Source: JBCCEJ01 sp039030335 (lineage in GTDB: Bacteria > Pseudomonadota > Gammaproteobacteria > HK1). Taken from it: DNA of 64,000 nt. Positions 44,187 to 53,523 of the stretch are shown here, one piece after another; position 1 is the stretch's first letter; the number at the start of each line of letters is the position of its first letter. Under the pieces are notes generated by a model. That model saw only the letters and a program-made list of their open reading frames with translations, made no database searches and was not told the origin of the DNA. The position numbers and the translations under genes are program-made. The stretch lies in NCBI GenBank assembly GCA_039030335.1, contig JBCCEJ010000012.1, forward strand, positions 1 to 64,000, read 5' to 3'.

Positions 44187-45236
44187 CTAGAGCGAGACTG
44201 GCAGACCCGTATCGCCAGAAACAGTGATCGCGGCGGTCACGGCGAGCGTCGCGAGACCTTCGGCTCCGCTCACCCGAGGAACTTCTTCGCGTCGCGCCAC
44301 TTTACAAAAGTGCGCCAGCTGCGCGACGAGCGCTGCGCGCGGCTGAAACGCGGCCCGCTCGATACCGATAAACTGATGCCAGTTGCCGGTGGCGCGATCG
44401 GCATGTCGCCAAAGTTCCAGGCGCGGCAGTGCGATCGACCCGGCCGTGCCGAGCAGCTGATAGCAGTTTTGCAGCGTGGCCGGAATCAGCGGATTCTCGC
44501 CGCTACCCAGTTCCCATCCCCACGGCGAGGGCGCCGCATCGCTCGCGACGATCGATCCGACCGCACCGGAGGTGAAGCGCAACGTCGCGGCCACGATGTC
44601 TTCCACGGCGTGCCCACGCGCGTCGTTGCCCGTCTCCGCATATACGCGCGACACCGGACCGCCGAAACACCGCATGAGATCGATGTCATGGATGAGATTG
44701 ATAAGGATGGGACCACCGCCGGGGCGTTCGGTACGCCAGCGAACGTCGTAGTACGCATCCTGTTTACGCATGGACCACAAGAAATGGAGTCCTGTCAGTT
44801 GGCCAATCTCACCGGCGGCGATCAGTGATCCGGCGCGTTCCACGGTTGGATCGAAACGCCGATGGTGGCCAACGGCGAGCGGCGCACCGGAACGTTGCGC
44901 CGCCTCCAACAGTGCCTCTCCCGCTCTCACGGTATCGGCAAACGGCTTTTCCATCAGCACCGCGAGTCCGCGTTCGAGGCACTGAATACCAACGGGCGCG
45001 TGGGCACTGTTGGGTGTCGCAACGATCACCCCGTCGAGAGTCTCAGCGTCGAGCATCGGTTCGACCGCTGCGTAGAAGCGCGCGCCCACTGCCTCGACGG
45101 CACCCCGGGCCGCTGGATCGGGATCGACGCCGGCCACGATCTCGCAATCCGGCTCGTCTCGCGCAAGAGTCAGGTGGCGCGCCCCGATGAGTCCGGCGCC
45201 AATCACCGCAAGGCGTGCCGGACGCGTCATGCCCAA
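44187..45236 (-). CDS. Gfo/Idh/MocA-family oxidoreductase
   Basis: 349 residues. The Rossmann domain starts G-A-G-L-I-G-A-R-H and leads to A-V-L-M-E-K-P-F, the family's EKP motif. The C-terminal alpha/beta domain includes G-P-I-L-I-N-L-I-H-D-I-D, with the His commonly near the active site. Members oxidise inositol, sugars or related polyols with NAD(P). It lies tail-to-tail with the TauD gene and has no obvious partner. Confidence 0.92.
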   Translation of the reverse strand: MGMTRPARLAVIGAGLIGARHLTLARDEPDCEIVAGVDPDPAARGAVEAVGARFYAAVEPMLDAETLDGVIVATPNSAHAPVGIQCLERGLAVLMEKPFADTVRAGEALLEAAQRSGAPLAVGHHRRFDPTVERAGSLIAAGEIGQLTGLHFLWSMRKQDAYYDVRWRTERPGGGPILINLIHDIDLMRCFGGPVSRVYAETGNDARGHAVEDIVAATLRFTSGAVGSIVASDAAPSPWGWELGSGENPLIPATLQNCYQLLGTAGSIALPRLELWRHADRATGNWHQFIGIERAAFQPRAALVAQLAHFCKVARREEVPRVSGAEGLATLAVTAAITVSGDTGLPVSL

Positions 45237-45588
45237 TCCTCGACGCGCCCGCGGCCCTGGCGAGAACCAGACGTGGCCACCGCTTCGATACGATCGCGTT
45301 CAGCGCGAGCAGCGGGTATTTCAGACACGTTGGTGTAGCCAGTTGCCGTAGTGGGGCAACGCATTGCAGAGGTCGCACGCGAAACTGTCAAGCCGCCGCG
45401 CGCCTCCTGGCTCGGTGTCGCCGGTCGCGATCCGGGTTAACGATGCGCGATGATGACCTTTGGTGGGCAACCGGGACCCGCGCGTTTGTCTCCGCCACGT
45501 AACGCATCGACAATACCGGGCGCGATGCTTCGCCGGGGCCACGTCAGCGCGCCCCGGGGAGACCACCCACCCGCTCTGGACGGCAATC
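45237..45588. other. Gap between divergent genes, no gene found
   Basis: This 352-base gap separates the start of the minus-strand Gfo/Idh/MocA gene from the plus-strand phosphodiesterase. Every open frame in it is short and Arg/Ser-rich, with no recognisable domain. I see no RNA gene. Both promoters must be here. Frames open upstream of the phosphodiesterase ATG at 45589 look like read-back into non-coding DNA. Confidence 0.5.
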
Positions 45589-46440
45589 ATGCAACTCGTA
45601 CAAATTTCAGACACGCATATCGTCGAGGACGATGTCGTTACGCGGGGTCACTTCCGCACCGCGGAGCGGCTGCGGCATGCCATCGCGGCGATCAACGCGA
45701 TGCGCCCATTGCCCGATCTGGTTTTGCATACGGGCGATATCACGGACAACGGGACACCGGAGGAATACACGCACGCGATTCAACTGTTGGATGAGCTTCG
45801 CTGCCGCTGGATGGTAATGCCGGGCAACCACGATTTGCGCGATCCGATGCGCGATGCCTTCCCGGAACTGCGCACAGCTACCAACGGCATGTCGCACCTC
45901 AGCTACGCGATCGACGACTACCCGGTGCGGATCCTCTGCTGCGATTCCGTGGTGCCGGACCTGGTCGACGGAGAACTCTGCCCGGAGCGCCTGCAGTGGC
46001 TGTCGGATCGGCTTGCCGAGGCACCTGACGCACCGACCGTCGTGGCACTGCATCACCCACCGTTTGCAACCGGCATGAGCTGGACAGCACCAAGTCATCT
46101 ACGCGCCGGCGGGCCAGAACTGGCGGAGCTGGTCGCAGCGAACCCTCAGGTCGTGCGGCTCATCGCCGGTCACGTACATCGGCCCATCTCGGCGCTATTC
46201 GCGGGCGTGCTGGCGGTCACCGCGCCGGCGCTCAGCTATCCCTTCGGACTGGATCTGGGTCCCGAACAACGTTTCGAGCTGACCTTCGAACCGCCGGGGA
46301 TGTCAGTACACGTTTGGTACGACGATGCGCTGCAGGGTCAACAGAAACTCATTACCCACACCGTGCCGGTGGGCGACTGGCCGCAGCCGATCATACTGAG
46401 GTCGGCCATCAACGCCCCTGGAGCCCAGGAGTCCAGCTGA
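45589..46440 (+). CDS. CpdA-like metallophosphoesterase
   Basis: 283 residues. The metal-binding blocks are complete: I-S-D-T-H (D-x-H), H-T-G-D-I-T-D (G-D-x(2)-D), P-G-N-H-D (G-N-H-D), A-L-H-H-P-P and G-H-V-H-R (G-H-x-H). This arrangement is typical of 3',5'-cyclic-nucleotide phosphodiesterases of the CpdA/Icc class, and of glycerophosphodiesterase relatives. It begins at the ATG at 45589 with AGG-like sequence upstream. It is followed 69 bases later by the fused shikimate enzyme. Confidence 0.9.
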   Translation: MQLVQISDTHIVEDDVVTRGHFRTAERLRHAIAAINAMRPLPDLVLHTGDITDNGTPEEYTHAIQLLDELRCRWMVMPGNHDLRDPMRDAFPELRTATNGMSHLSYAIDDYPVRILCCDSVVPDLVDGELCPERLQWLSDRLAEAPDAPTVVALHHPPFATGMSWTAPSHLRAGGPELAELVAANPQVVRLIAGHVHRPISALFAGVLAVTAPALSYPFGLDLGPEQRFELTFEPPGMSVHVWYDDALQGQQKLITHTVPVGDWPQPIILRSAINAPGAQESS

Positions 46441-46509
46441 CGGCGTGCCCTGGAGCTGCACCGCCGCGACCCGACACCTTTCATCCGACCTTGTCCCGGA
46501 CATCCAATC

Positions 46510-48015
46510 ATGCACCAGACATTTCCCCTGCAGGGCGTTATCGGCATCGTTGCGAATAGCGCCGAGGAAGTTGGCGAGGCAGTTGCGCTCAACCTGCAGT
46601 GCATTGAAGTTCGCGCAGACCTGCTGCTTAGCGCCGGGCATTCAGAACAGGCCCTGCTGAACATCGTGCGCGACGGCGCAAGGGCAGGCCTCAAGGTACT
46701 GTTCACACTTCGTCACCCCACCCATCAGGGCACGTTCGGCGGCTCGGAAGACGAGCGCATCGCTCTCAACCAACGCGCACTGGCAGCCGGCGCGCACATC
46801 GTCGATGCTGAACTGGGCACACCTTGCGCCGATGCGCTGATCGCCGCCGGCGCCCCGGTCGTGCTGAGTCACCACGATTTCAGCGGCATGCCCGACGAAA
46901 CCGAACTGACCGAACTGACAGTGCGCATGCGGGCGAGCGGCGCCGCGGCGCTGAAGCTGGTACCCACCGCGGCGACGCTCGCTGACGGTGCCCGCATGTT
47001 GCGGTGGGTGGAAGAACGCGCCGCCACCGATGCACCGAGAATCGGCTTTGCGATGGGCGCGGCCGGAGCGTCGAGCCGCATCCTGACCATCGCTTACGGG
47101 GCCCCGATCACCTATGCGAGCTTCGGCGCCAGCGTGGCTCCCGGTCAGGTCCCGATCGCGGAGTTGTTGGAAATTTACAAGGCGGCTGACCTCAATGCCG
47201 CTACGCGTGTATACGGGATCGTCGGCTCGCACGCATTGACCTCATTCTCGCCGTTCCTGCACAACCTGGGTTTTCACCCGCGCGGCACCAACGCCGTCTA
47301 CGTACCGCTGCAAACCGAAAGTTTTGAAGACGCGCTGGACATTCTCGACACCCTGCGTATCGACGGGGTCAGTGTCACAACACCGTTCAAGGAAGAGGCG
47401 CTCGCAGCGGCAGACGGCGTCGACGACCGCAGTACCGCGTGCGGTGCATCCAACACCCTGCTGGTGCAGCGCGACGGGGCCGACCGCCGGCTGCACGCAT
47501 TCAACACCGACTTCGACGGTGTGTTGCTGCCGATCCAGTCGCATCGCCCGATTGCCGGACTGAAAATCGCCATCATGGGCAATGGCGGCGCAGCCCGCGG
47601 GGCCGTGCAGGCGCTCAAGTCGGGCGGCGCATCGTTGACCCTGTTCTACCGCAACGCGGCACGCGGGCAGCCGGTCGCTGACGAGTTCGGCATTACCGGG
47701 GCGTTGCTGGCGGATATCGACGAGTCATTCGACGTCTACATAAACGCCACGACGCTCGGTACCGACGCTGGCGACCCCTCGCCCGTTCCCTCGGACGTAT
47801 TCGCACGTAGCGATCAAATCGCTTTCGAAATGCTCTATCAGAATCCGAACTCACAATTCGTGCAGGACGCCGAAGCGGCGGGTGTGCGCATTATCCGAGG
47901 CGCGGAAATGCTGGTCGCACAAGGTACCGTGCAGTTCGAACATTTCACCGGCGCATTGCCGGGGCTGGATGAGTTCGCCGGTCATTTCGCCGCCGGGCAG
48001 CGACTGCGATTCTGA
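46510..48015 (+). CDS. aroDE: Bifunctional 3-dehydroquinate dehydratase / shikimate dehydrogenase (AroD-AroE fusion)
   Basis: 501 residues. Residues ~8-225 form a type I dehydroquinase: E33-V-R in C-I-E-V-R-A-D, H121/H122 in L-S-H-H-D-F and Schiff-base Lys149 in A-L-K-L-V-P. Residues ~233-501 form shikimate dehydrogenase: S-F-S-P-x-x-H-N, catalytic Lys294 in T-T-P-F-K-E, Asp334 in N-T-D-F-D-G and the Rossmann G-N-G-G-A-A-R. The order matches the plant-type fusion; it occurs in few bacteria. It would turn 3-dehydroquinate to shikimate, or the reverse in quinate/shikimate use. Confidence 0.95.
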   Translation: MHQTFPLQGVIGIVANSAEEVGEAVALNLQCIEVRADLLLSAGHSEQALLNIVRDGARAGLKVLFTLRHPTHQGTFGGSEDERIALNQRALAAGAHIVDAELGTPCADALIAAGAPVVLSHHDFSGMPDETELTELTVRMRASGAAALKLVPTAATLADGARMLRWVEERAATDAPRIGFAMGAAGASSRILTIAYGAPITYASFGASVAPGQVPIAELLEIYKAADLNAATRVYGIVGSHALTSFSPFLHNLGFHPRGTNAVYVPLQTESFEDALDILDTLRIDGVSVTTPFKEEALAAADGVDDRSTACGASNTLLVQRDGADRRLHAFNTDFDGVLLPIQSHRPIAGLKIAIMGNGGAARGAVQALKSGGASLTLFYRNAARGQPVADEFGITGALLADIDESFDVYINATTLGTDAGDPSPVPSDVFARSDQIAFEMLYQNPNSQFVQDAEAAGVRIIRGAEMLVAQGTVQFEHFTGALPGLDEFAGHFAAGQRLRF

Positions 48016-48167
48016 TCGCAGTTGTACCGCCCGAGCTCCGGGCTGGCCGAACGAGGGCCGGCGCGTGGGGACCGGAGTTCCGGCGCAATGGTGTGACGTT
48101 CAGGCCCGGTTCAGTGAGCGTGTGTTGAGATGGTGCGCAACACCTCGGTTCGCTGGGAGCTTTGCCG

Positions 48168-48908
48168 ATGCGCGCGACGCACTACCGGTTGGGAGAACTA
48201 CTGGCGGTATTGGTTATCGTCACGCTGACAGCCGCCTGTCAGTCGATCGACGGTGAGCTCAAGGTCGGACAGTCGATCGCGCTGAACGCGACTGTCGTCA
48301 CTGACGACTGCATGCCAGGTGCGGTGCCGCACGATTGCGAGCAGAAGGTCAGCCGCGAGCAGCGGATGCTGGCAGCGGGCTCTTACGACGCCGAGATCGA
48401 TCTGACTGGCGCCGACGCGTTGACGTTGCGCGTGGCGACTCGTGAACGCGATGACGAGTTCTTGTTCTCGATCCCGGCAGGCGTGCAGCTGCCGCGCGAA
48501 AACGGTCGGTTTCAGCTGGCGTCAGTGGACATCGGGCAACCTTTTGACGTTGCCGGTGAAATCCAGACGGCGCGCAGCCGCACGCCGGTACGAGTGACCT
48601 ACGAAGCGTGCCGATATCGGGTGGAGCGGCGCATCTGCCGACGCCCCGGCAAATCGCACCGCACGTCCCATGCCGGTCACCACGTCAAACATCACGGCAG
48701 AGGTGGGAAAGGTCGTCGCCATCGTCACTGTACGACCGAAACGCTCAGATTGCCCGGTGAACAACGGATCGAATATCAGGACGAAACCGTCATCAGCGAC
48801 GTTGCGATGGCGCTACGCGCAACGCGTAGCCGCACCCGGGCGGCGCATTTCGATGGCACCAGGCGCAGCGTCCGCCGCATCGAACTGTATCGAGGCGTGT
48901 GCCGTTAG
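48168..48908 (+). CDS. Unknown lipoprotein with His/Arg-rich centre
   Basis: 246 residues I do not recognise. A signal (G-E-L-L-A-V-L-V-I-V-T-L-T-A-A-C) ends in a lipobox, so the mature protein should be anchored by the Cys. The front body (about 30-150) is beta-rich with D-A-E-I-D-L-T-G. Near residues 165-195 is a basic block with repeated His and Arg (H-H-V-K-H-H-G-R-G-G-K-G-R-R-H-R-H-C), which could bind metal or anionic polymers. The tail is again Arg-rich. It stands alone, between convergent hairpin 48938-48962 and the shikimate enzyme gene. Confidence 0.72.
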   Translation: MRATHYRLGELLAVLVIVTLTAACQSIDGELKVGQSIALNATVVTDDCMPGAVPHDCEQKVSREQRMLAAGSYDAEIDLTGADALTLRVATRERDDEFLFSIPAGVQLPRENGRFQLASVDIGQPFDVAGEIQTARSRTPVRVTYEACRYRVERRICRRPGKSHRTSHAGHHVKHHGRGGKGRRHRHCTTETLRLPGEQRIEYQDETVISDVAMALRATRSRTRAAHFDGTRRSVRRIELYRGVCR

Positions 48909-48937
48909 ACCGGGTGCCGCTACATGCCTTCAATGAA

Positions 48938-48962
48938 GAAGCCGGCCATGACGGCCGGCTTC
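48938..48962. terminator. Perfect 10-bp hairpin between convergent genes
   Basis: Arms GAAGCCGGCC and GGCCGGCTTC around loop ATGAC, in the gap between the lipoprotein stop and the minus-strand TRAP permease stop. On the minus strand the stem is followed by TTCATT, a weak T-tail, so termination of the TRAP operon is the better guess. Confidence 0.65.
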
Positions 48963-48985
48963 GCAGGTTCGCGATGGCTGCGGGC

Positions 48986-51148
48986 TCAGCCCGGCTGAAG
49001 CTTGCGCCGTCCGCCGTAAGACAGACCCACCCCGACCACGAACACTACCAGCGCAGTGAGATTGAGCTGCATATTCGTCAAACCGGTAATGTCGCTGCCC
49101 GGGAACGCTAACAGTCCGCCCGCAATGATAAGCGCGATACGGGCCGGCCATGCGAGTCCATTGCCGTCGAGCGATCCGATGAAGAACATGTGGCCTTGCA
49201 AACCGGCCGAGATCAACGTGATGCCGATGACCGTCATCCCGAACACCGTGACCACCTCCATCGTCGAGCCTTGCCCGATGAGGGCCGGATTCAGCACGAA
49301 GAAGAACGGCACGAAGTAGATGATCGAGCCAAGTCGCATCGCCTCCAGACCTGTCCTCAACGGATCGGCCTTCGCCACCGAAGCCGCCGCGTATGCGCCG
49401 ATGGCGACCGGGGGGGTGATGAACGAAATCATGCCCCAGTACATCATGAACAGATGCACGGCCAGTTTATCGAGCCCGCCCTGCGTCAACGCTGGCGCGA
49501 GCGTCACGGCGAGGAACAGGTAGGCCGCGGTCACAGTCATGCCGATCCCGAGGATAAAGCTCGTCACCGCGCCCATCAGCAGCAGCATCAGCACCGAGTC
49601 GCCGGCGAGGTCGACCAGTTCATAGGTCAGGCTGCCGACTTTACCGGTCAGTGTCAGCGCACCGATGATGAGGCCGACACCAGCCAGCACCGCCATCAGT
49701 TCCGCAAACAGCAGACCGATGCCTTCGATGAACTTCCAGGCGTCTTTGATACCCCAGCGATGGACCTTCGAGATCTGGTTGATCACGAGCAGAACCGCGG
49801 TCGCGTAGTACGGCGCCTGAGCCTCGCGCTGCATGTAGAGCAGCATGACTATGAGCATCACGAACACGAAAACGAAGTACCAGCCTTCCCTCAGCACCTG
49901 ACTGACCGGCGGCAGTTCTTCGGCCGGGAGGCCTTTCAAGCCATTACGTGCGGCGTACGCATCGATCTGCATGAAGAGACCAAGGTAGTAAAGGATCGAC
50001 GGGAAGGCCGCAGCGATGATGATCTCTGCGTACGAGATCTCGAGAAAAGTCGCCATGACAAACGCCGTAGCGCCCATGACCGGCGGCATCAATACCCCGC
50101 CAGTGGAGGCGCAGGCTTCCACGCCGCCGGCGTAAGCCGGGCGGAAACCGACCCGCTTCATCGCGGGGATCGACATGACCCCAGTCGTCAGCACGTTCGT
50201 GATGACGCTGCCGGACATCGAGCCCATGAGGCCCGAAGCGAAGATGGCAACCTTGGCTGGCCCGCCGCGACGCTTGCCGAGCAGCGCGAACGCGAGGTTC
50301 AGGAAAAACGCCCCGCCTCCGGTGTACTGCAGCGCAACCCCGAACACCAGGAATCCGACGACCAGGTTCGCGAACGCGTTCATCGGAATCCCGAGCATGC
50401 TCTCGGTTCCGAACATGTGGAAGCCGATCGTGACTTCCGAGGCGACCGGTATGCCTTCCAGGAAACCCGGCGCGTAGTCGGTGTAGATCGGATAGATGGA
50501 AACGATCAGGCAGATGACAAATATGGCGTTCCCGCCGGCGCGCCGGGTCGCCTCCATGACGAGCGCCCACAACACGAATGCGAGGTACTTGGCGTGCTCG
50601 GGCGCGTCGTACTCCCACCCGACGTCCAGAATCTCTCCGCCTTGCAGCGTGAAATACCCGGGCACTCCGAAAGCGAGCGCAGCCAGGATTACGTCGAAGA
50701 TGGGCACCCGGTGCCGGTCACTCTTGCGCAATGCGTAGGGAAGCGCGAACAGAATGGTCATCACGATCAGCATCGCGAGGTTGCCGGTCGTGCCGAAGTC
50801 TGGCGCGATACCGCTCAGCTGCACGCCCATCGTGGCTGGAATCGACAGCGCCAATGCCGGCAGCAGGATGTCAAACCAGGACACCCACCCACCATCAGCG
50901 TTCTCGGTCGGATAGATGAGAAACGGCAGCGGCAACAGCACCGCGATCATGAAATAAAAGTATTCGGTCTCCAGGGGGACGTAAGAGTCGAGTTCGTTGC
51001 CGACCCCGAAAATCACGTATATGGAAACCAGCACCGAAGCGGAAGCTGCCATTCCCAGCCATGCATTGCCGATCAAGGGCAATGTGCGATAGCGGGAGGA
51101 TTCCTGCTTCGGGGCCTCAGTTTGTTCGACCGTATCGGTATCGCTCAT
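48986..51148 (-). CDS. TRAP transporter permease, fused small-large (4TM-12TM) type
   Basis: 720 residues with ~16-18 membrane segments. The large-subunit block is clear: F-M-M-Y-W-G-M-I-S-F-I-T-P-P-V-A-I-G, G-V-L-M-P-P-V-M-G-A-T-A-F-V-M and the symmetrical G-S-M-S-G-S-V-I-T-N-V. This is the membrane half of a TAXI-type TRAP uptake system, driven by an ion gradient. It follows the TAXI binding-protein gene on the same strand, after a 203-base gap holding a hairpin. Likely cargo is a C4-dicarboxylate, glutamate or another small acid. Confidence 0.95.
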   Translation of the reverse strand: MSDTDTVEQTEAPKQESSRYRTLPLIGNAWLGMAASASVLVSIYVIFGVGNELDSYVPLETEYFYFMIAVLLPLPFLIYPTENADGGWVSWFDILLPALALSIPATMGVQLSGIAPDFGTTGNLAMLIVMTILFALPYALRKSDRHRVPIFDVILAALAFGVPGYFTLQGGEILDVGWEYDAPEHAKYLAFVLWALVMEATRRAGGNAIFVICLIVSIYPIYTDYAPGFLEGIPVASEVTIGFHMFGTESMLGIPMNAFANLVVGFLVFGVALQYTGGGAFFLNLAFALLGKRRGGPAKVAIFASGLMGSMSGSVITNVLTTGVMSIPAMKRVGFRPAYAGGVEACASTGGVLMPPVMGATAFVMATFLEISYAEIIIAAAFPSILYYLGLFMQIDAYAARNGLKGLPAEELPPVSQVLREGWYFVFVFVMLIVMLLYMQREAQAPYYATAVLLVINQISKVHRWGIKDAWKFIEGIGLLFAELMAVLAGVGLIIGALTLTGKVGSLTYELVDLAGDSVLMLLLMGAVTSFILGIGMTVTAAYLFLAVTLAPALTQGGLDKLAVHLFMMYWGMISFITPPVAIGAYAAASVAKADPLRTGLEAMRLGSIIYFVPFFFVLNPALIGQGSTMEVVTVFGMTVIGITLISAGLQGHMFFIGSLDGNGLAWPARIALIIAGGLLAFPGSDITGLTNMQLNLTALVVFVVGVGLSYGGRRKLQPG

Positions 51149-51222
51149 GTGCAGTCAGCCCGGGCGCAAATGTGCCTTGCTGTCGTGCAAGGCAGAGGTT
51201 CAAGGAAGGTGGCATCGCAAGC

Positions 51223-51268
51223 AAAAAAAGGCCGGCTGCCCAACAATCAAATGCGGACAACCGGCCTT
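51223..51268 (-). terminator. Rho-independent terminator/attenuator between TRAP genes
   Basis: Read on the minus strand: arms AAGGCCGGTTGTCC and GGGCAGCCGGCCTT pair over 14 positions (two G-U) with a 13-base loop, followed at once by a T7 run. It lies between the binding-protein stop and the permease start, where partial termination would make more binding protein than permease. Confidence 0.85.
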
Positions 51269-51351
51269 GTCAGCTTGCCGTTGGCGGAGAAGCCGTTACC
51301 GCCCCGGCTGGCCGCAGGTCTTGCGCGCCAGCCGGCCGGCAATGGTCAGGC

Positions 51352-52533
51352 TTATTCCCAGGACGGGAACGGTGCCGACAGTCCAGCTCCTTCAAGCGCC
51401 GCAACGCGTGCTTTCATCCAGCCTTTCGAGAAGTCGTCATCCGACGCGCCCTCGTTGGCGGCTTTGTAGGCCTTCCACGTCTTTGCGAGGAGTGCCTGGC
51501 GCTGCTTCAGGCTTTCGTTGTGAGCATCATGCTCGGCCGTCCAGACGCCTTTTTCCTTGTAGAACTTGATCGCACCGGGGTGATACGGGAAAACCCAGCT
51601 GAAGTTCTGGCGGCTCAGCTGGTATCCGCTCATGCTGGGACCCGCGTCCTTGATGGCTTCGTAGTTGTCCATCACGGCTTTGGTCAGGCCATACGCGAGG
51701 TCATCGCTGGCAGCCGGCGTGGAGACAAAGATCGGATACGGCTGGGAGTTGCCTTCATACGGCACTTTGCCCTGACCGTTCTTCTCGAGATCGATACCGA
51801 CGGAAACCATCGCCGGGCTCCACCACGGAGCAACGGCCTGTGCGCGGGCCCAGGCGTCTTTGTCCGAATGCGGGAACGAGGTCCAGAACAAACCGCGCGG
51901 TGAGGCGGCCAGCTTGTTGTATGCACCCGACACGGTGGAACCGAACGTCGCGTCAGCCTGACCGTTGATCACGGCTTCCGCCGACTGTTTCCAGCCCGGC
52001 ACGACAACCTTCTTAACGTCGGCCCAGGTGAGACCACCCTGCGCGAGGTGAGCGCCGGCGTTCAGGTTGAGCGCCGGGGAACCACGCACCCACGTTACGC
52101 GCTTGCCTTTGAGGTCGGCGGCGGACTTGACGCCGGCGTCACCGGCCACGACCAGCGAGTAGCCGTTGTCGCCGATGTTGTTGAAGAAGTTGTAGAGCTC
52201 CATCGGGCCCCATTTCTTCGTGCCGAAGAAGTGCGTGCCCTCGGCAGCCATATAAGACGCGATACCACAGGCGCAAAGCGGCGTTTGGCCGCTGCGCAGG
52301 GGCACCATGCGCGACACGTCGTTCTTGCCAGGGATAATGCGCAAGCCGGTGCCGTAGCTCTTTTGCAGCATCTGGCCGAGACCGACCGACTGCGCGTAGC
52401 CCGACGAGGTCGTACCATACGCCGTCCACGATATCTGTTTCGGCAGATTGACGTCAGCCGCGGACACCGCGACCGAGCCGGCTGCCAGCGCGACAGCAGC
52501 TGACGCGGTGAGCCCAAGTTTGCGAAGCTTCAT
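51352..52533 (-). CDS. TAXI-family TRAP transporter solute-binding protein
   Basis: 393 residues. A Sec signal (A-S-A-A-V-A-L-A-A-G-S-V-A-V-S-A-A) precedes the TAXI domain. G-T-T-S-S-G-Y-A-Q, R-I-I-P-G-K-N, and the L-K-G-K-R-V-T-W-V-R-G segment fit the family, as does G-Q-A-D-A-T-F. It captures the solute in the periplasm and hands it to the TRAP permease downstream. TAXI proteins bind mainly C4-dicarboxylates, amino acids or aromatic acids; which one is not visible. It is followed by a strong hairpin (51223-51268). Confidence 0.94.
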   Translation of the reverse strand: MKLRKLGLTASAAVALAAGSVAVSAADVNLPKQISWTAYGTTSSGYAQSVGLGQMLQKSYGTGLRIIPGKNDVSRMVPLRSGQTPLCACGIASYMAAEGTHFFGTKKWGPMELYNFFNNIGDNGYSLVVAGDAGVKSAADLKGKRVTWVRGSPALNLNAGAHLAQGGLTWADVKKVVVPGWKQSAEAVINGQADATFGSTVSGAYNKLAASPRGLFWTSFPHSDKDAWARAQAVAPWWSPAMVSVGIDLEKNGQGKVPYEGNSQPYPIFVSTPAASDDLAYGLTKAVMDNYEAIKDAGPSMSGYQLSRQNFSWVFPYHPGAIKFYKEKGVWTAEHDAHNESLKQRQALLAKTWKAYKAANEGASDDDFSKGWMKARVAALEGAGLSAPFPSWE

Positions 52534-52662
52534 GCGAGACTTCCTCCTGATGATCTTTAGAGTTCTGCTGGATATAGCTCCCGGTTAGAGGATCGCACCA
52601 GAACTGCGAGATCGCAACTTGGTCGGGGCGTCAGACACGGCCCTCGCTCTACCGCCTGATGC

Positions 52663-53523
52663 TCACCCCGGTGCGAATGACACCAGCGCCCTGAGTTCGA
52701 TGCTCTGCCGCGGCGCCGCGCCCTTATTCGCCGCTTCGTTGACGAACGCCGCGTGGGCATTGAAACGGGCCCGACCGTCAATCGCCGAGTCGTATACCTT
52801 GATGAGAATTGCCTCGTCACGCCGAGCGCGTGAGAAGTAATACCAGCGCTGCCGGTCGCTGAATTTCACCTGGTAGATCTCGCCGGTGCGATCCGGGTAC
52901 ACGAGGTTCGTGGCGACCAGATCGGTCGGTTCGAGCGAACGCGCATCAGCAAATGCCAGCGGCGTGGTTTCCACCGGGCCGGCGATGGATCGCCAGACGT
53001 TGATGATCGCAAACCGGTGCGGTTGCCAACGCGCCGCCTCGTCTGGCGGCAGCAGATCGGTCAGGCGTTGTGGGCCGGACTTCTCCGTGTAGTCGTTATG
53101 CACGTAGTGCACCGGCTCGCGCCGGCCCCCGGCCGCGCGCGTCCCGGCGTCCTCGATCCGGACCGTATGGTCGAAAAAATGCACGCGGGTTGCGCCGGTA
53201 CGTGCGCGTAGCAGTGCTTCGGCCTCGGGGTAGTAGACGCCACGCACTTCTTCATCATCGGTGAAGTCTCTGACCGTGGTCGGGTGCCCATGCAATTCGA
53301 AGCCAAAGTCGTCGAGCCGCGGCGTCTCGGTCAGTTCCCTGGCATCGTGAATCCGAATCTGCCGCTCGGAAAACGTGTTCGAGCGACGCATGACCGGATC
53401 TTCTGGAGTCGGCATGAACACGTTCGGTTTCGGTTCGTCTGCGGACAGTTCGAGGAACTTGAGCCGTCCGGTGACCGCACCGGGTTCACTCGCGTGCGTC
53501 GGAAGTTGCAACACGGCGCTCAT
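52663..53523 (-). CDS. CmcJ/NvfI-family oxidoreductase-like protein
   Basis: 286 residues of the CmcJ/AsaB family. The signature V-H-N-D-Y-T-E-K-S-G-P-Q-R, W-Q-P-H-R-F-A-I-I-N-V-W-R, L-V-Y-P-D-R-T-G-E-I-Y and W-Y-Y-F are visible. Related proteins in fungi and actinomycetes act in cephamycin or mycotoxin synthesis or as gibberellin-oxidase-like enzymes; bacterial family members outside such clusters have unknown roles. It overlaps the DUF1127-like gene by 4 bases, so the two form an operon controlled from 53787-54027. Confidence 0.85.
   Translation of the reverse strand: MSAVLQLPTHASEPGAVTGRLKFLELSADEPKPNVFMPTPEDPVMRRSNTFSERQIRIHDARELTETPRLDDFGFELHGHPTTVRDFTDDEEVRGVYYPEAEALLRARTGATRVHFFDHTVRIEDAGTRAAGGRREPVHYVHNDYTEKSGPQRLTDLLPPDEAARWQPHRFAIINVWRSIAGPVETTPLAFADARSLEPTDLVATNLVYPDRTGEIYQVKFSDRQRWYYFSRARRDEAILIKVYDSAIDGRARFNAHAAFVNEAANKGAAPRQSIELRALVSFAPG

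Noticed and set aside
49190..51469. 759-codon plus-strand open frame antisense to the TRAP permease
   Set aside because: It lies over a clear permease, is rich in Arg/His/Gln with no domains, and is the usual artefact of high GC content on the opposite strand.
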